Shown: positions 26,823-36,689, numbered from the stretch's first letter. The stretch is DNA of 64,000 bases from Bacteroidota bacterium (GCA_018222965.1 JAAEZH010000013.1:1-64000), one strand, 5' to 3'. Notes: generated by a model not told the origin, from the letters alone. Translations and numbers: made by a program.

Positions 26823-27722
26823 CTACCTGAGTCCGGTCAATGCTTCGGATACTGTCCATAGTCTTTTTGCGGCTTCTTCATCCTTCGCCTGTGGATAGAT
26901 AGTTGCAAGTCCTGGTTTGCCGGTTCGCTCGCCGGACCCCTGCGGACCGAAATAGCTTCCGCCATCTACCTCAGGTTTTAAAGCAGCCATCACCGTTGGC
27001 AAAGCTCCCTTTTTGGGTGCATGGGTCATGAAAATAAAAAGTGGGTAAAGCAGATAATACAGAATTCTGGGGATGTACTTACCAAGCTCTGTGTTAGAAA
27101 TTCCCGGATGGGCTGCGAGCGATAAGGTATCCTGATTATCCGCATCAAGTCGACGCTGAAGTTCGAGGGCAAACATTAGGCAGGCGAGTTTACTTTGTCC
27201 GTAGGCTTCTGTGCGAGAATAGTTTTCTTCCCAATGCAAATCATCAAAATGAATTTTGCCATTTCTGTGCGCATTGGAACTTAGGGTAACAACACGAGCA
27301 CCAGCCGTTTTATTTAGGAGGGGGAGCAATAGATTAGTCAGCAAAAAATGCCCAAAGTAATTAGCCCCCATTTGAGACTCAAAGCCATCCTCCGTTTTGG
27401 AGTAAGGCGGAATCATAATTCCTGCATTATTAATGAGCAAGTCTAGTTTATCGTACTCAGCCAAAAAACTTTCGGCGAAAGCCCGGACAGAATCCAAACT
27501 GCTTAAATCAATCAGTCTTATTTCTAATTTAGCTTCGGGAAACTCCTCGAGGATTTTATTTCGCGCATTTTCGGCTCTGTCCATGCTTCTACAGGCCATG
27601 ATGACCTTAATGTCCTTTTGCACAAACCATTTAACGGTTTCGAATCCGAGGCCGGCATTGGCTCCGGTGACAATGGCAATTTTTCCGGAGAGGGAAGGAA
27701 GTTGTTCAAAATTGAAGGTCAT
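26823..27722 (-). CDS. Short-chain dehydrogenase/reductase
   Basis: 299-residue classical SDR, close in form to retinol-dehydrogenase/light-dependent protochlorophyllide reductase-like members (inference). NAD(P) motif TGANAGLGFETVKWF, with ACRSMDRAENAR suggesting NADP preference; NNAGIMIPP; catalytic Tyr and Lys in AYGQSKLA. Substrate unknown. It is 81 bp downstream of the photolyase gene on the same strand. An exact copy of the palindromic repeat is in frame (27469-27483, coding AFAES). Confidence 0.9.
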   Translation of the reverse strand: MTFNFEQLPSLSGKIAIVTGANAGLGFETVKWFVQKDIKVIMACRSMDRAENARNKILEEFPEAKLEIRLIDLSSLDSVRAFAESFLAEYDKLDLLINNAGIMIPPYSKTEDGFESQMGANYFGHFLLTNLLLPLLNKTAGARVVTLSSNAHRNGKIHFDDLHWEENYSRTEAYGQSKLACLMFALELQRRLDADNQDTLSLAAHPGISNTELGKYIPRILYYLLYPLFIFMTHAPKKGALPTVMAALKPEVDGGSYFGPQGSGERTGKPGLATIYPQAKDEEAAKRLWTVSEALTGLR

Positions 27723-27803
27723 ATTGAAATTAATCTGTGAGTAATGTCTTCATAACAAGGTATTCCCTTAAAAGATCACCACAAACCAAAAACGCTCCTT
27801 AAA

Positions 27804-29135
27804 TCAAACACTACCATATGCTTCTAAACATCGTTCCCGGGCCATTTTGTGCTCAACCATGGGTTCCGGGTAGTCCTCTGTGCCAAATTCGGGCACCCAT
27901 TCTTTGATATACTTCTTATCCTTATCGAATTTTTGCTGCTGGGAAGCAGGATTGAAAATCCGGAAATAAGGAGCGGCATCCGTACCGGTACCCGCTGCCC
28001 ATTGCCAGCCTCCATTATTGCTCGCCAGATCGAAATCGAGCAATTTTCGGGCGAAGTATTTCTCGCCCCATTGCCAGTTGATCAGCAGGTGTTTTGTAAG
28101 AAAACTGGCCACCACCATACGGACTCGATTATGCATGTAACCCGTTTGATTTAACTGCCGCATTCCGGCGTCAACGATCGGGTATCCCGTTTTTCCCTGG
28201 CACCATTTTTCAAATTCATCTTCCCTGTTTCTCCAGGGAATTTTTTCATATTTCTCCCGAAACGGACCATCTACGACCTTCGGAAAATGATCGAGGATCA
28301 TGCTGTAAAAATCCCGCCAGATGAGCTCGTTTAGAAATGTTTCGCTTAGGTCTTGTGCGCTGCGTGCTTTCTCCCGAATACTGATTGTTCCAAAACGAAA
28401 ATGGATACCCAACCGGGAGGTACCGTCCACCGCCGGGAAGTTTCGGTTCTCTTTATAGTTTTTTACCAGCTTTCGCTGAATGCTTTTGTCCGGAATTTCG
28501 ATAGAACTTCGGGTGAATCCCATTTCAGAAAGTTGCGGGATTTCTGCGGTACGTTCCTTCGCTAAATTTTTGAGATACTTTTTGCTTGGATAGGATTGAA
28601 AGTAGTACGATACCGGTGTTTCTTCTCCGGCTACATCCACCATTCTCGTAGAGAGCTTCTTTTTCCAGAGTCTGGAATAAGGCGTAAATACCACATAGGG
28701 ATCGCCGTCTGATTTTAATACCTCTCCCCCGTCAAAAATCACCTGATCCTTAAAGTGGAAGAACTCAACATCCTGTTTGTTGCACATCAATCGAATCTTC
28801 GCATCCCGTTCTTTCGCATAGGGCTCATAATCCCGGTTGGTATATACGGCATCTACTTCATACTCTTGCAGAAGGGTTTCCCAAACATTCTCAGGCTTCC
28901 CATAGCGTACGATCAGATCTCCTCCCGCCTCCTGCAGTTCCTTTTTCAGTCGGGAGATCTCATCGTAAATAAAGGTCACGCGGGCATCGTCCCGATCTTC
29001 CAGTTCACTAAGTATATTCCAATCAAAAATAAAGAGAGGTAAGACCGGATTGGGTCCCTTAAGTGCTCTGTACAGGCCTGCATTATCTTCCAGCCTCAGG
29101 TCCCGACGGAACCAGAATATGCTGATTTTTGACAT
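27804..29135 (-). CDS. phrB: Deoxyribodipyrimidine photolyase (cryptochrome/photolyase family)
   Basis: 443-residue blue-light flavoenzyme that splits UV-induced pyrimidine dimers. N-terminal antenna-binding Rossmann domain begins ISIFWFRRDLRLEDNAGL; the C-terminal FAD domain has TSRLGIHFRFGTISIR, NELIWRDFYSMI, GYPIVDAGMRQL, HNRVRMVVASFLTKHLLINW and DLASNNGGWQWAAGTGTDA. The asparagine and tryptophan residues of CPD class I photolyases are present; cryptochrome or 6-4 activity cannot be excluded by eye. Length is slightly below E. coli PhrB (472). Confidence 0.92.
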   Translation of the reverse strand: MSKISIFWFRRDLRLEDNAGLYRALKGPNPVLPLFIFDWNILSELEDRDDARVTFIYDEISRLKKELQEAGGDLIVRYGKPENVWETLLQEYEVDAVYTNRDYEPYAKERDAKIRLMCNKQDVEFFHFKDQVIFDGGEVLKSDGDPYVVFTPYSRLWKKKLSTRMVDVAGEETPVSYYFQSYPSKKYLKNLAKERTAEIPQLSEMGFTRSSIEIPDKSIQRKLVKNYKENRNFPAVDGTSRLGIHFRFGTISIREKARSAQDLSETFLNELIWRDFYSMILDHFPKVVDGPFREKYEKIPWRNREDEFEKWCQGKTGYPIVDAGMRQLNQTGYMHNRVRMVVASFLTKHLLINWQWGEKYFARKLLDFDLASNNGGWQWAAGTGTDAAPYFRIFNPASQQQKFDKDKKYIKEWVPEFGTEDYPEPMVEHKMARERCLEAYGSV

Positions 29136-29222
29136 AATGGAAAATGATTTTAATTAGATAACAGGACGAGTGGTTTTAGGTTTTGATTTTTAGGGATAGA
29201 TTTTAGTTCTGAATCCCGTCTA

Positions 29223-29927
29223 CTAAATTTCTATCGTCTTATCATCCAGTACCCGACCATCCTGACACCGGATAATCCGTGCCGGGAAATTTTGCAGAAT
29301 GCGGTAATCATGGGTAGCCAGTACCACCGCCGTATTGTGTTGCTGAGACAATTGGCGAAGGCGCAACAGGATATCATCGGACGTTTCCGGATCGAGGTTT
29401 CCGGTGGGCTCATCAGCAATGATCAGACGGGGCTCGTTGAGGAGGGCACGAGCAATTACTACCCGTTGTTGTTCTCCTCCGGAAAGCAGGTGCGGGCGCT
29501 TTTCTGCTTCCTTCTCCAGATCAACCTGTTCCAGCACTTCACGGATGCGTTGGTCCATTTTCGACTTGTCTTTCCATCCAGTTGCCTCCAGCGCAAACTT
29601 TAGGTTGTTGTAAACTGTTCTGTCATCCAGGAGATTAAAGTCCTGAAAAACAATACCCAGTTGTCTGCGAAGCAACGGAATGGTTTTGCGGTCGAGTTTT
29701 GTAAGGTCAAAACCGGCTACCTGTCCTTTCCCGACCCGGAGGGGCAAAGCTGCGTAAAGAGTTTTTAGCAAACTGCTCTTTCCACTGCCTGTTTTGCCGA
29801 TTAGATAGACAAATTCACCATGGCTTAGGCTGAGGTTGATATTCTCCAAAACAGCCCGACCATCCTGGTAAACACCAGCATCTTCGAGGCGAACGATGGT
29901 ATGCGACGACTTTTCTCCCTGCTTCAT
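29223..29927 (-). CDS. ftsE: Cell division ATP-binding protein FtsE
   Basis: 234-residue ABC ATPase with Walker [14 protein letters not shown]-loop VFQDFNLL, signature [10 protein letters not shown], Walker [13 protein letters not shown] and H-loop ATHDY. The sequence pattern ([25 protein letters not shown]) is that of FtsE, which with FtsX governs peptidoglycan hydrolases at the septum. FtsX is not adjacent, as is common in Bacteroidota. The ATG at 29927 is used; the frame extends 9 bases further to a TTG. Divergent from ccmE. Confidence 0.9.
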   Translation of the reverse strand: MKQGEKSSHTIVRLEDAGVYQDGRAVLENINLSLSHGEFVYLIGKTGSGKSSLLKTLYAALPLRVGKGQVAGFDLTKLDRKTIPLLRRQLGIVFQDFNLLDDRTVYNNLKFALEATGWKDKSKMDQRIREVLEQVDLEKEAEKRPHLLSGGEQQRVVIARALLNEPRLIIADEPTGNLDPETSDDILLRLRQLSQQHNTAVVLATHDYRILQNFPARIIRCQDGRVLDDKTIEI

Positions 29928-29992
29928 GGACAGCAAAATAAAAAATGATGGTAATTTTACCCTTACTTAGTTAAATAAGTTCGATTAAAACA

Positions 29993-30000
29993 TAGTTTTG
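29993..30000 (+). promoter_or_regulatory. -7 box of the ccmE operon
   Basis: TAGTTTTG matches TAnnTTTG; predicted leader about 45 bases to the ccmE ATG. Confidence 0.5.
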
Positions 30001-30052
30001 CTGTTGAAACAGACAATTTGAATCGCGCGAAGCCGAAATAAATAATAAATAG

Positions 30053-30466
30053 ATGAAACCTACCTTCATAGCTGCCTTAGTCTTGATTGCCGGTGCCATC
30101 GGTCTCTTCATTTGGAGCGGACAGGATATGGATACCTATTCCAACTTCTCGCAAGCCACGGATAAAATGGGTGAAACCGTTAAAGTAGTGGGCCAACTTG
30201 CCAAAGATAAGGAGATGCACTACGATCCGCATCAAGATCCAAACTACTTTACTTTTTACGTAAATGACCAGTCTGGCGAGCAACGCAAAGTAATCTACTA
30301 TGCTGCCAAGCCACAGGATTTTGAATTATCGGAAGGGATCGTGATGACAGGCAAAATGAAAGGCGATGAATTTGTCGCTACCGACCTACTCATGAAATGT
30401 CCTTCCAAGTATAAGGACGAAGAAATTTTCGTTCGCGACGAACAGAAAGAAACGACAACAGGTTAA
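30053..30466 (+). CDS. ccmE: Cytochrome c maturation protein CcmE, CxxxY type
   Basis: 137-residue haem chaperone of cytochrome c maturation system I: one N-terminal membrane anchor (about 5-22) and a periplasmic OB-fold (VKVVGQLAKDKEM, FTFYVNDQSG, GIVMTGKMKGDEF). Normal CcmE binds haem covalently through a histidine in HxxxY; here the motif is C116-P-S-K-Y120, the CxxxY variant known from some sulfate reducers and archaea. It donates haem to the CcmF encoded next; their codons overlap (TAATG). Symbol rests on fold, context and motif. Confidence 0.88.
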   Translation: MKPTFIAALVLIAGAIGLFIWSGQDMDTYSNFSQATDKMGETVKVVGQLAKDKEMHYDPHQDPNYFTFYVNDQSGEQRKVIYYAAKPQDFELSEGIVMTGKMKGDEFVATDLLMKCPSKYKDEEIFVRDEQKETTTG

Positions 30467-33291
30467 TGGATTCTATTCAGTATATAGGCGAACACCTGCT
30501 TCCAGGCAAGTTGGGGCATTTCGCCATCATTCTGGGCTTTGTCTCAGCGCTCTTTGCCGCATTTTCCTATTTCCAGGCAAACCGGAAAGAAGAAGTTAAT
30601 AACTCCTGGCGCACCTTTGGTCGCATTGGTTTTCTAGTGCATGGACTGGCGGTATTTACCGTAATCAGTACCATTTTTTATGTAATGGTACAGCATTATT
30701 ACGAGTATCATTATGTCTGGTCTCACGTCAATGAAGAGCTTCCGTTTCAATTTATATTCTCCGCTTTCTGGGAAGGTCAGGAAGGGAGTTTTCTTTTGTG
30801 GATGTTCTGGCATGTAGTTCTTGGATTCATCCTCATGTTTACGGCTAAGAAATGGGAGTCTCCGGTGTTGGGTACGCTGGCATTGGTGGAGGCCTTTTTG
30901 GGGGCTATGATACTGGGTGTTTACATTGGCTTCGGCGATGACCCTTTCCGACTGGGCAGTAATCCCCTGCTCTTGCTTCGGGATGTAATGGATGCGCCGA
31001 TCTTTAACAATGCGGATTACCTTTCGCTGATTGAAGGAAACGGACTGAATCCCCTGCTACAGAATTATTGGATGACCATTCACCCGCCTACCCTCTTTCT
31101 TGGTTTTGCTTCAACCGTAGTGCCCTTTTGCTATGCAGTAGCAGGATTGCTCAAAAAAGATCCAACGGGATGGTTGAAACCCGTTTTCCCATGGGCCTTG
31201 TTTAGTGCGGCTGTTTTGGGAACGGGAATCCTCATGGGAGGTGCCTGGGCTTATGAGGCACTGAGCTTTGGAGGTTATTGGGCCTGGGACCCCGTAGAAA
31301 ACATGTCACTGGTTCCCTGGTTGGTATTGGTTGCCGGATTGCATACCAACCTCATTGCCAAATCAACCGGGCATTCGGTGAAAGCCACCTACCTCTTTTA
31401 CGCATTGAGTTTCATCCTGATTCTATACTCTACGTTCATGACACGGTCCGGAGTGCTGGGAGACACCTCTGTACATGCCTTTACGGAAATGGGACTTGAA
31501 TCGCAACTGATCCTGTTTGTGCTGTTTTTCACGCTATTTGCAGCGGTTCCTTTTATTCGGAATTTCAAATCCATTCCAGGCCCTAAAGAAGAAGAAAAAG
31601 TAAGCTCGAAAGAGTTTTGGATGTTTCTCGGTTCTCTCATTTTATTTTTCTCAGCCATTATGATCACCGCTTCCACTTCCCTGCCGGTATGGAACAAGAT
31701 CATGACCTATTTTGATCCGCTTTTTGAAGGCAGAACCATTAAGGATCCGGTGGCACATTACAATAAGTATCAACTTTGGATTGGTGTATTTATCGGTTTG
31801 ATGTCCGGTTTTGCTCAATACCTACGATGGAAAGAAATGAACTGGCAAAAACGAGCAGGCAGGATAATGATCCGAATAGGTATTGCAGCTGCGGTTACCA
31901 TGGTCATCTGCTATCTCATCAGCCTGTGGATAGAATTGTACTCCTGGCAGTATGTAGTATTGCTGTTTGCCGGTGTATTTACTGTCGTTTGCAACCTCGA
32001 TTACCTCATATCTTTTGCAAAGGCTAATTTAAAAACCGCTGCATCTGTTATCAGCCATGTAGGCTTTGGGGTTATGATTGTAGGCATATTAGCCAGCGGA
32101 CTCAATCAATACCATATTTCTTCCAATCCTTTTGCGCAGCAGGGACTCATTGATCCGGATCGTCTCGATAAAAATATTATGCTATTCAAGGGACTGCCCA
32201 TGTTTATGAGTGGTTATAAGGTCACCTATCTGGATGATCACTTTGAAGGAAATAATCGAATCTACGATATCCGCTTTGAAGAATTGAATGAAGATGGATT
32301 AGTCATTGATAGTTTCAGTGTCCATCCAACTGCTTTGTACGACAATAAGGTTACTAAGGTAGCTGCTTATAACCCGGATACCCGGCACCGTTTACACAAA
32401 GACATTTTCACCCACATTGCTTCAATTCCTTTGCGGGAGGCAGATGCTGAAGCAGCAAGAGCGGAAGAAGACAGCCTAAAGTTTAAATCGTATCCACTTC
32501 TCCCCGAGCAGGGACAAATTGTGGTTGATACGTTTTTTGGCGGGGATTCCTCCATTGTTAGGGAGTACAATTTCCGTTTCGTAAAATGGAACTTCGAACC
32601 TACTTCTGAGGATTACAAGGCCGAACCAGGAGACATCACCCTGGGTGCCACCATTGAGATTGATAATCCCCGCAAGGATACAACTTACACGGTTGAGCCC
32701 ATGCTTCTGTTACGCGGAAGTCTCTTATATACTTTCCCGATTCAGGTGCAACCCATTGCCATGAAAGTGCGTCTTGGCGAAGAGGCGATGAACCGACTGG
32801 TCCCGGATGAAGAAAGCCTGGATTATACGGAGTTAAAACTCAAACAAGGAGACTCGGCCCCGCTTTCCGGCTACGATCTGGAATTTGTTCGCTTTAACAC
32901 GGAACCAAATCACCCTGAGTATAAATCTAAAGAAGGCGATATTGCGGTTGGCGCAACCTTCCTGGTAAAAGAGGAAGGCACCGTGGTCGACACCCTTGAG
33001 CCTATGTATCTCATCCGCGAAAACAGACCATACAATCTAAAGGATCAGTCCGGATCAACAGGCATTCATTTGCGATTCACAGCCCTTGATCCGGGAACGG
33101 AAACGATTGAGATTTATGCCGCAAAAGCGGAAATTGACGAGACAATCCCACTGGAGATTGCCAAGTCTCCACGGACCGACTTCCTCATACTTGAATCCAT
33201 TGTATTCCCCGGAATCAATCTGGTTTGGGCAGGATCAATAGCCATGTTGTTCGGTCTCCTGTTGGCCAGTTACAATCGCTTCCGTGGATGA
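30466..33291 (+). CDS. ccmF: Cytochrome c haem lyase subunit CcmF, extended form
   Basis: 941-residue haem-handling membrane protein. The tryptophan-rich WWD motif is GGYWAWDPVENMSLVPW (about 269-285), with flanking histidines in PPTLFLGF and AGLHTN regions. About 14 membrane segments in the first 545 residues, then an unusually long periplasmic region (about 550-910) and a last membrane helix. Within that region a unit of about 55 residues is repeated (703-757 and 806-858: FVxxNxEP...YKxxxGDIxxGAT...EPMxLxR). It ligates haem to CxxCH proteins together with CcmE. Operon with ccmE and a DUF2520 gene; the start overlaps the ccmE stop. Confidence 0.9.
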   Translation: MDSIQYIGEHLLPGKLGHFAIILGFVSALFAAFSYFQANRKEEVNNSWRTFGRIGFLVHGLAVFTVISTIFYVMVQHYYEYHYVWSHVNEELPFQFIFSAFWEGQEGSFLLWMFWHVVLGFILMFTAKKWESPVLGTLALVEAFLGAMILGVYIGFGDDPFRLGSNPLLLLRDVMDAPIFNNADYLSLIEGNGLNPLLQNYWMTIHPPTLFLGFASTVVPFCYAVAGLLKKDPTGWLKPVFPWALFSAAVLGTGILMGGAWAYEALSFGGYWAWDPVENMSLVPWLVLVAGLHTNLIAKSTGHSVKATYLFYALSFILILYSTFMTRSGVLGDTSVHAFTEMGLESQLILFVLFFTLFAAVPFIRNFKSIPGPKEEEKVSSKEFWMFLGSLILFFSAIMITASTSLPVWNKIMTYFDPLFEGRTIKDPVAHYNKYQLWIGVFIGLMSGFAQYLRWKEMNWQKRAGRIMIRIGIAAAVTMVICYLISLWIELYSWQYVVLLFAGVFTVVCNLDYLISFAKANLKTAASVISHVGFGVMIVGILASGLNQYHISSNPFAQQGLIDPDRLDKNIMLFKGLPMFMSGYKVTYLDDHFEGNNRIYDIRFEELNEDGLVIDSFSVHPTALYDNKVTKVAAYNPDTRHRLHKDIFTHIASIPLREADAEAARAEEDSLKFKSYPLLPEQGQIVVDTFFGGDSSIVREYNFRFVKWNFEPTSEDYKAEPGDITLGATIEIDNPRKDTTYTVEPMLLLRGSLLYTFPIQVQPIAMKVRLGEEAMNRLVPDEESLDYTELKLKQGDSAPLSGYDLEFVRFNTEPNHPEYKSKEGDIAVGATFLVKEEGTVVDTLEPMYLIRENRPYNLKDQSGSTGIHLRFTALDPGTETIEIYAAKAEIDETIPLEIAKSPRTDFLILESIVFPGINLVWAGSIAMLFGLLLASYNRFRG

Positions 33292-34079
33292 AGAAAATCG
33301 TCCTGATCGGTGCCGGGAAACTGGCCAGTCAGTTGGCTCCGGCCCTATCGGTAGCTCCGGATGTAAAATTGCTTCAGGTATACAATCGCAACCACCAGAA
33401 GGCCAAGGATTTGGCACTTAGTGCATCCTGCGATTATGCTGAAAATATCCGGGATATCAGTTCTCAGGCAGATCTGTATATAATTGCCGTAAGCGACCGG
33501 GCGATTGGGCAGGTGGCTACCGAATTAAAAACGGTGATTCCTGCAGACTCCCTGGTAGTACATACTTCAGGTGCTACACCCTCTACCGTATTGGGAAAAT
33601 CATTTTCCCGTTTCGGCGTATTTTACCCATTACAAACCTTCTCGCTTTCGCGGAAAGCCAATTTTGAAGAGATTCCTATGTTGCTGGATGCCGCCCGGGA
33701 AACAGACCTGATTTTCCTGGAGGAATTGGCAAACAGTATTTCCCCAAAAGTATATCGCATAACGGATGAGGAAAGAGCCCAGCTGCATGTAGCGGCAGTC
33801 TTTGCCTGCAATTTCAGCAATCACAATTATGTCATTGCTCAGGAAATTCTTGGCCAAAAAGGGCTTTCGCTGGATTTATTGCGGCCATTAATTCTCGAAA
33901 CCGCGCGCATGGTTCAGGAGAACTCCCCGGAGAATGTGCAGACCGGCCCGGCAATAAGAGGCGATCAACCTACTCTCGACAGACACCTGGAGCAACTGGC
34001 AGACAGGCCGGACCTGCAGCATATCTATAAACTCCTGAGTAAGCACATCCAGGATGCCGGTTCTAATCGGTCTTCATAA
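33288..34079 (+). CDS. Rossmann-like DUF2520 protein
   Basis: 263-residue NADP-oxidoreductase-like protein: N-terminal Rossmann domain (KKIVLIGAGKLASQLA, residues 2-17), AVSDRAIG and VVHTSGATPSTVLG, then a C-terminal helical DUF2520 domain (FGVFYPLQTFS, HVAAVFACNFSNHNY, TGPAIRGD). The layout is like ketopantoate or pyrroline-5-carboxylate reductases; substrate unknown. ATG 33288 overlaps the ccmF stop (ATGA), so it is the third gene of that operon. Its 3' end overlaps the convergent alpha-amylase gene by 17 bp. Confidence 0.9.
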   Translation: MKKIVLIGAGKLASQLAPALSVAPDVKLLQVYNRNHQKAKDLALSASCDYAENIRDISSQADLYIIAVSDRAIGQVATELKTVIPADSLVVHTSGATPSTVLGKSFSRFGVFYPLQTFSLSRKANFEEIPMLLDAARETDLIFLEELANSISPKVYRITDEERAQLHVAAVFACNFSNHNYVIAQEILGQKGLSLDLLRPLILETARMVQENSPENVQTGPAIRGDQPTLDRHLEQLADRPDLQHIYKLLSKHIQDAGSNRSS

Positions 34080-36606
34080 ACCGGAAAATCTCGGGATTTC
34101 CTCTTTGGGATTGTAATCTAAGGTAATAAACGCCGGAAGCAACACCATTGACGGGCACCTTAAATGCATTTATACCTGCATTTACCTCAGTTTCTCCGGA
34201 TTGAATCAATCTTCCATTGATATCCAAAACTTCCCAGATTATGCTATTCGTTTTATTTGTTTCAAACTGAACAAATAGTTCTTCCTTTGCCGGATTTGGA
34301 TAGACTTTTACCTCAAATATTTCCTGCCCGAATTGCAGGGATTCCATTTCTGAGAAGTTGACGCTGCCATCCGTGTCAACCATTTTCAGCCGGTAGTACC
34401 ACAGCCCGGCTCCGGGCGATGCGTCGGTATAAGCATACACACTATTGGAGCCTTCAGCAGTAAGCTTTGCAATGTCTGTAAATTGCCGGCCGTCGCGAGA
34501 TCGCTGGACCACATACTTATCCAGTTGGATTTCAGTAGCCGACTTCCAGGAAAGTAAGACATCCTTTTTTTGGGCTTTCGCCGAAAAGGCTAATAGTTCT
34601 GCAGGTAATATCAATTCTCCCTGTACAAATACAGCATAGGATCTAGCCGGGATTTCCAAATGCAGTTCCTGATTCGCGTTTACGGTAATTAACGGATTCG
34701 TAGCGTTTCCTGTGAGATCAGAGAAATATTCGCCGGAAGGCACATTAGTCATATCAATCTTTTGATATACGTCCAAGTCTTCCCCGGCAAAGTTGATCAC
34801 CACAACCACTTCTTTCCCGGCAATACCTCCGGTAAGCTGATAAGACAATGTAGTATTCGGATACCCCCCCACATAGAATGCACTGTAAGGACTGCCAAAA
34901 TCACTGAGGGGAATATCCGCTATCGACTGATAAATATAGTCCTGATGGATGCTCATAAGTTGATCAATCTCGTCTTTCAGGTTCACCAGGGGATAATCCG
35001 GAGTCAGATCTACCCCATAATAATCGGGATAGAATACACAGGGTAAGCCCACCTGGTTATTGGTCAGGATATAAGCATACGCAAGCATGGGGTCGTTGGC
35101 AACCGATTCCGAAGCAGTGCGGTAATCGTGGTTATTTACAAAGGTCACCACGTTAAAAGGATCCGACCCGGCAGATTTAACCATACCAGCGTGAAAGACA
35201 TTGCGCACATCATAGCCAAAAGCATCACAGGCATCTTTTAAGGCATGGCGCAATCCAAAATCAAAGGCCCGAATGTCAATGGCTGATTTGGTGTCGTTGT
35301 CCATACTGCCCTCCACATTGTTAATCCAGTTTTGGAGCACCCCCGGATTGGTATCAAAAAACTCTCCGACTACCATCCCCGGGTCCTTGCCCGAATCATG
35401 CATCTGATCCAACAAATCGCCCACAAAAGAATAATCAAAATGTTTAACGGCGTCCATCCGGAAACCTCGAATGCCGACATCGTCCCACAACCATTCTGAC
35501 CATTCATACAGTGTATCTCGAAGATCCTGCTGTGACTGATCGTAATCGTAGAAGAAATACATGGTGTTCCATTCTCCGGCAAGTGTTTCCCCATAGGCGG
35601 CACCCGAGCTGGAAGGCCTAAACTCGCTGTAATTCATACCTCCTCTCCCACTGGGCAAACTGCTGAAGTCGGTATAAGTTTGATACTCCAACTGCCCGGC
35701 AACATCCAGGCCTGCAGAAGCATTCCAGATGCTAAAAGGACGGTGATCGGAATAGTCACCTGTATTGTTGATGTAGATGTATAAATAATCCCCAGCCGCA
35801 TTAAAATCGCTCCCTGAAAGGTTGATGTGAAACTCATCTACCGTACATCCAGCTGCATCTACCTGCGCGTTGACATTTCGACCCAGCGTTACGCTATTGT
35901 TTGCTTCCCCGCAATTTCCACCTCCATTGGGTTCTACTTCCATGGTGTCTGCCAATCCCTGCCAGCCGACTACGTCTGTTTCCAGGTATAGTCTGTAGGC
36001 AAAATTGTGAAAGCGGGAGGCACCTGTTTTCGAACTGATCTTGATGTAATAATCGCCGGCTCCATTGCCAGAGCTTCCTCCCAAAGGAAGTACGCAACGA
36101 AAGCGATCAGAAGGAAACGGGTTTTCGGAATTGGGATCACCATAGGCATCGGTTACATAGGACTGTACCGCCGGGTTGTGTTCGGGGGATCCACCATCTC
36201 TATGATTGTAAACGACATCTGCAATACCTTCCATTCCCGCAGCTCCAAGGGCTATAACCAGATTATCAACATCCTGCCGGAAACCGAAGCCGGTAGCTCC
36301 CTGTCCGAATTCTCCAAGGTCATAGAGATCTTTGGGATCATAACCATTGCTGAACGATCCAAAGCTTGCCCGGGAAGCCGGAGGTATCCACAAATAAGTA
36401 AATCCGGCAGAACCCAGTGCCGGCACCTGGTTTATTAAAGTTTTTGCCCAGGTTGATTCCATATTGGGGTCACCCATTGGATTGACCGGTTTGGGGTAAT
36501 CCCAAAACCAGGCTTGCATCATGAAATCCTGAGCAGGAAGTTGTTGTAGGTTTGTTGAAAATAGACACAGGACGATAGCCGTCCGGAGTAACATTCCAGA
36601 GCGCAT
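34063..36606 (-). CDS. T9SS-exported alpha-amylase (GH13)
   Basis: 847-residue secreted enzyme that cleaves alpha-1,4-glucans such as starch. Signal peptide to about residue 26; GH13 barrel with GIADVVYNH, nucleophile Asp in GFRMDAVKH (about 384), acid-base Glu in VVGEFFDT (about 415) and third Asp in FVNNHDYRT (about 492). A region inserted at about 160-320 interrupts the barrel. After a short linker that contains a palindromic-repeat copy (34573-34585), a FnIII-like module (about 675-765) leads to a type A T9SS sorting domain (VYPNPAKEE). 83 bp downstream of the amidohydrolase gene. Confidence 0.92.
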   Translation of the reverse strand: MRSGMLLRTAIVLCLFSTNLQQLPAQDFMMQAWFWDYPKPVNPMGDPNMESTWAKTLINQVPALGSAGFTYLWIPPASRASFGSFSNGYDPKDLYDLGEFGQGATGFGFRQDVDNLVIALGAAGMEGIADVVYNHRDGGSPEHNPAVQSYVTDAYGDPNSENPFPSDRFRCVLPLGGSSGNGAGDYYIKISSKTGASRFHNFAYRLYLETDVVGWQGLADTMEVEPNGGGNCGEANNSVTLGRNVNAQVDAAGCTVDEFHINLSGSDFNAAGDYLYIYINNTGDYSDHRPFSIWNASAGLDVAGQLEYQTYTDFSSLPSGRGGMNYSEFRPSSSGAAYGETLAGEWNTMYFFYDYDQSQQDLRDTLYEWSEWLWDDVGIRGFRMDAVKHFDYSFVGDLLDQMHDSGKDPGMVVGEFFDTNPGVLQNWINNVEGSMDNDTKSAIDIRAFDFGLRHALKDACDAFGYDVRNVFHAGMVKSAGSDPFNVVTFVNNHDYRTASESVANDPMLAYAYILTNNQVGLPCVFYPDYYGVDLTPDYPLVNLKDEIDQLMSIHQDYIYQSIADIPLSDFGSPYSAFYVGGYPNTTLSYQLTGGIAGKEVVVVINFAGEDLDVYQKIDMTNVPSGEYFSDLTGNATNPLITVNANQELHLEIPARSYAVFVQGELILPAELLAFSAKAQKKDVLLSWKSATEIQLDKYVVQRSRDGRQFTDIAKLTAEGSNSVYAYTDASPGAGLWYYRLKMVDTDGSVNFSEMESLQFGQEIFEVKVYPNPAKEELFVQFETNKTNSIIWEVLDINGRLIQSGETEVNAGINAFKVPVNGVASGVYYLRLQSQRGNPEIFRFMKTD

Positions 36607-36645
36607 ATTTAGTAAGGTTTGGCAGTCCTATTTGGCGGGCAATGG

Positions 36646-36675
36646 ACCGGGAAAAGCTGATAGGCTTCTCCCGGT
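36646..36675. other. Strong hairpin between amidohydrolase and amylase genes
   Basis: ACCGGGA (36646-36652) and AAGC (36654-36657) pair with GCTT (36664-36667) and TCCCGGT (36669-36675), 11 pairs around one A/C mismatch. In the minus-strand direction of both genes no T-tract follows; on the plus strand a T-rich stretch does (36676-36691). It could be an mRNA-processing or stability element. Confidence 0.5.
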
Positions 36676-36689
36676 TATCATTTACTTTT

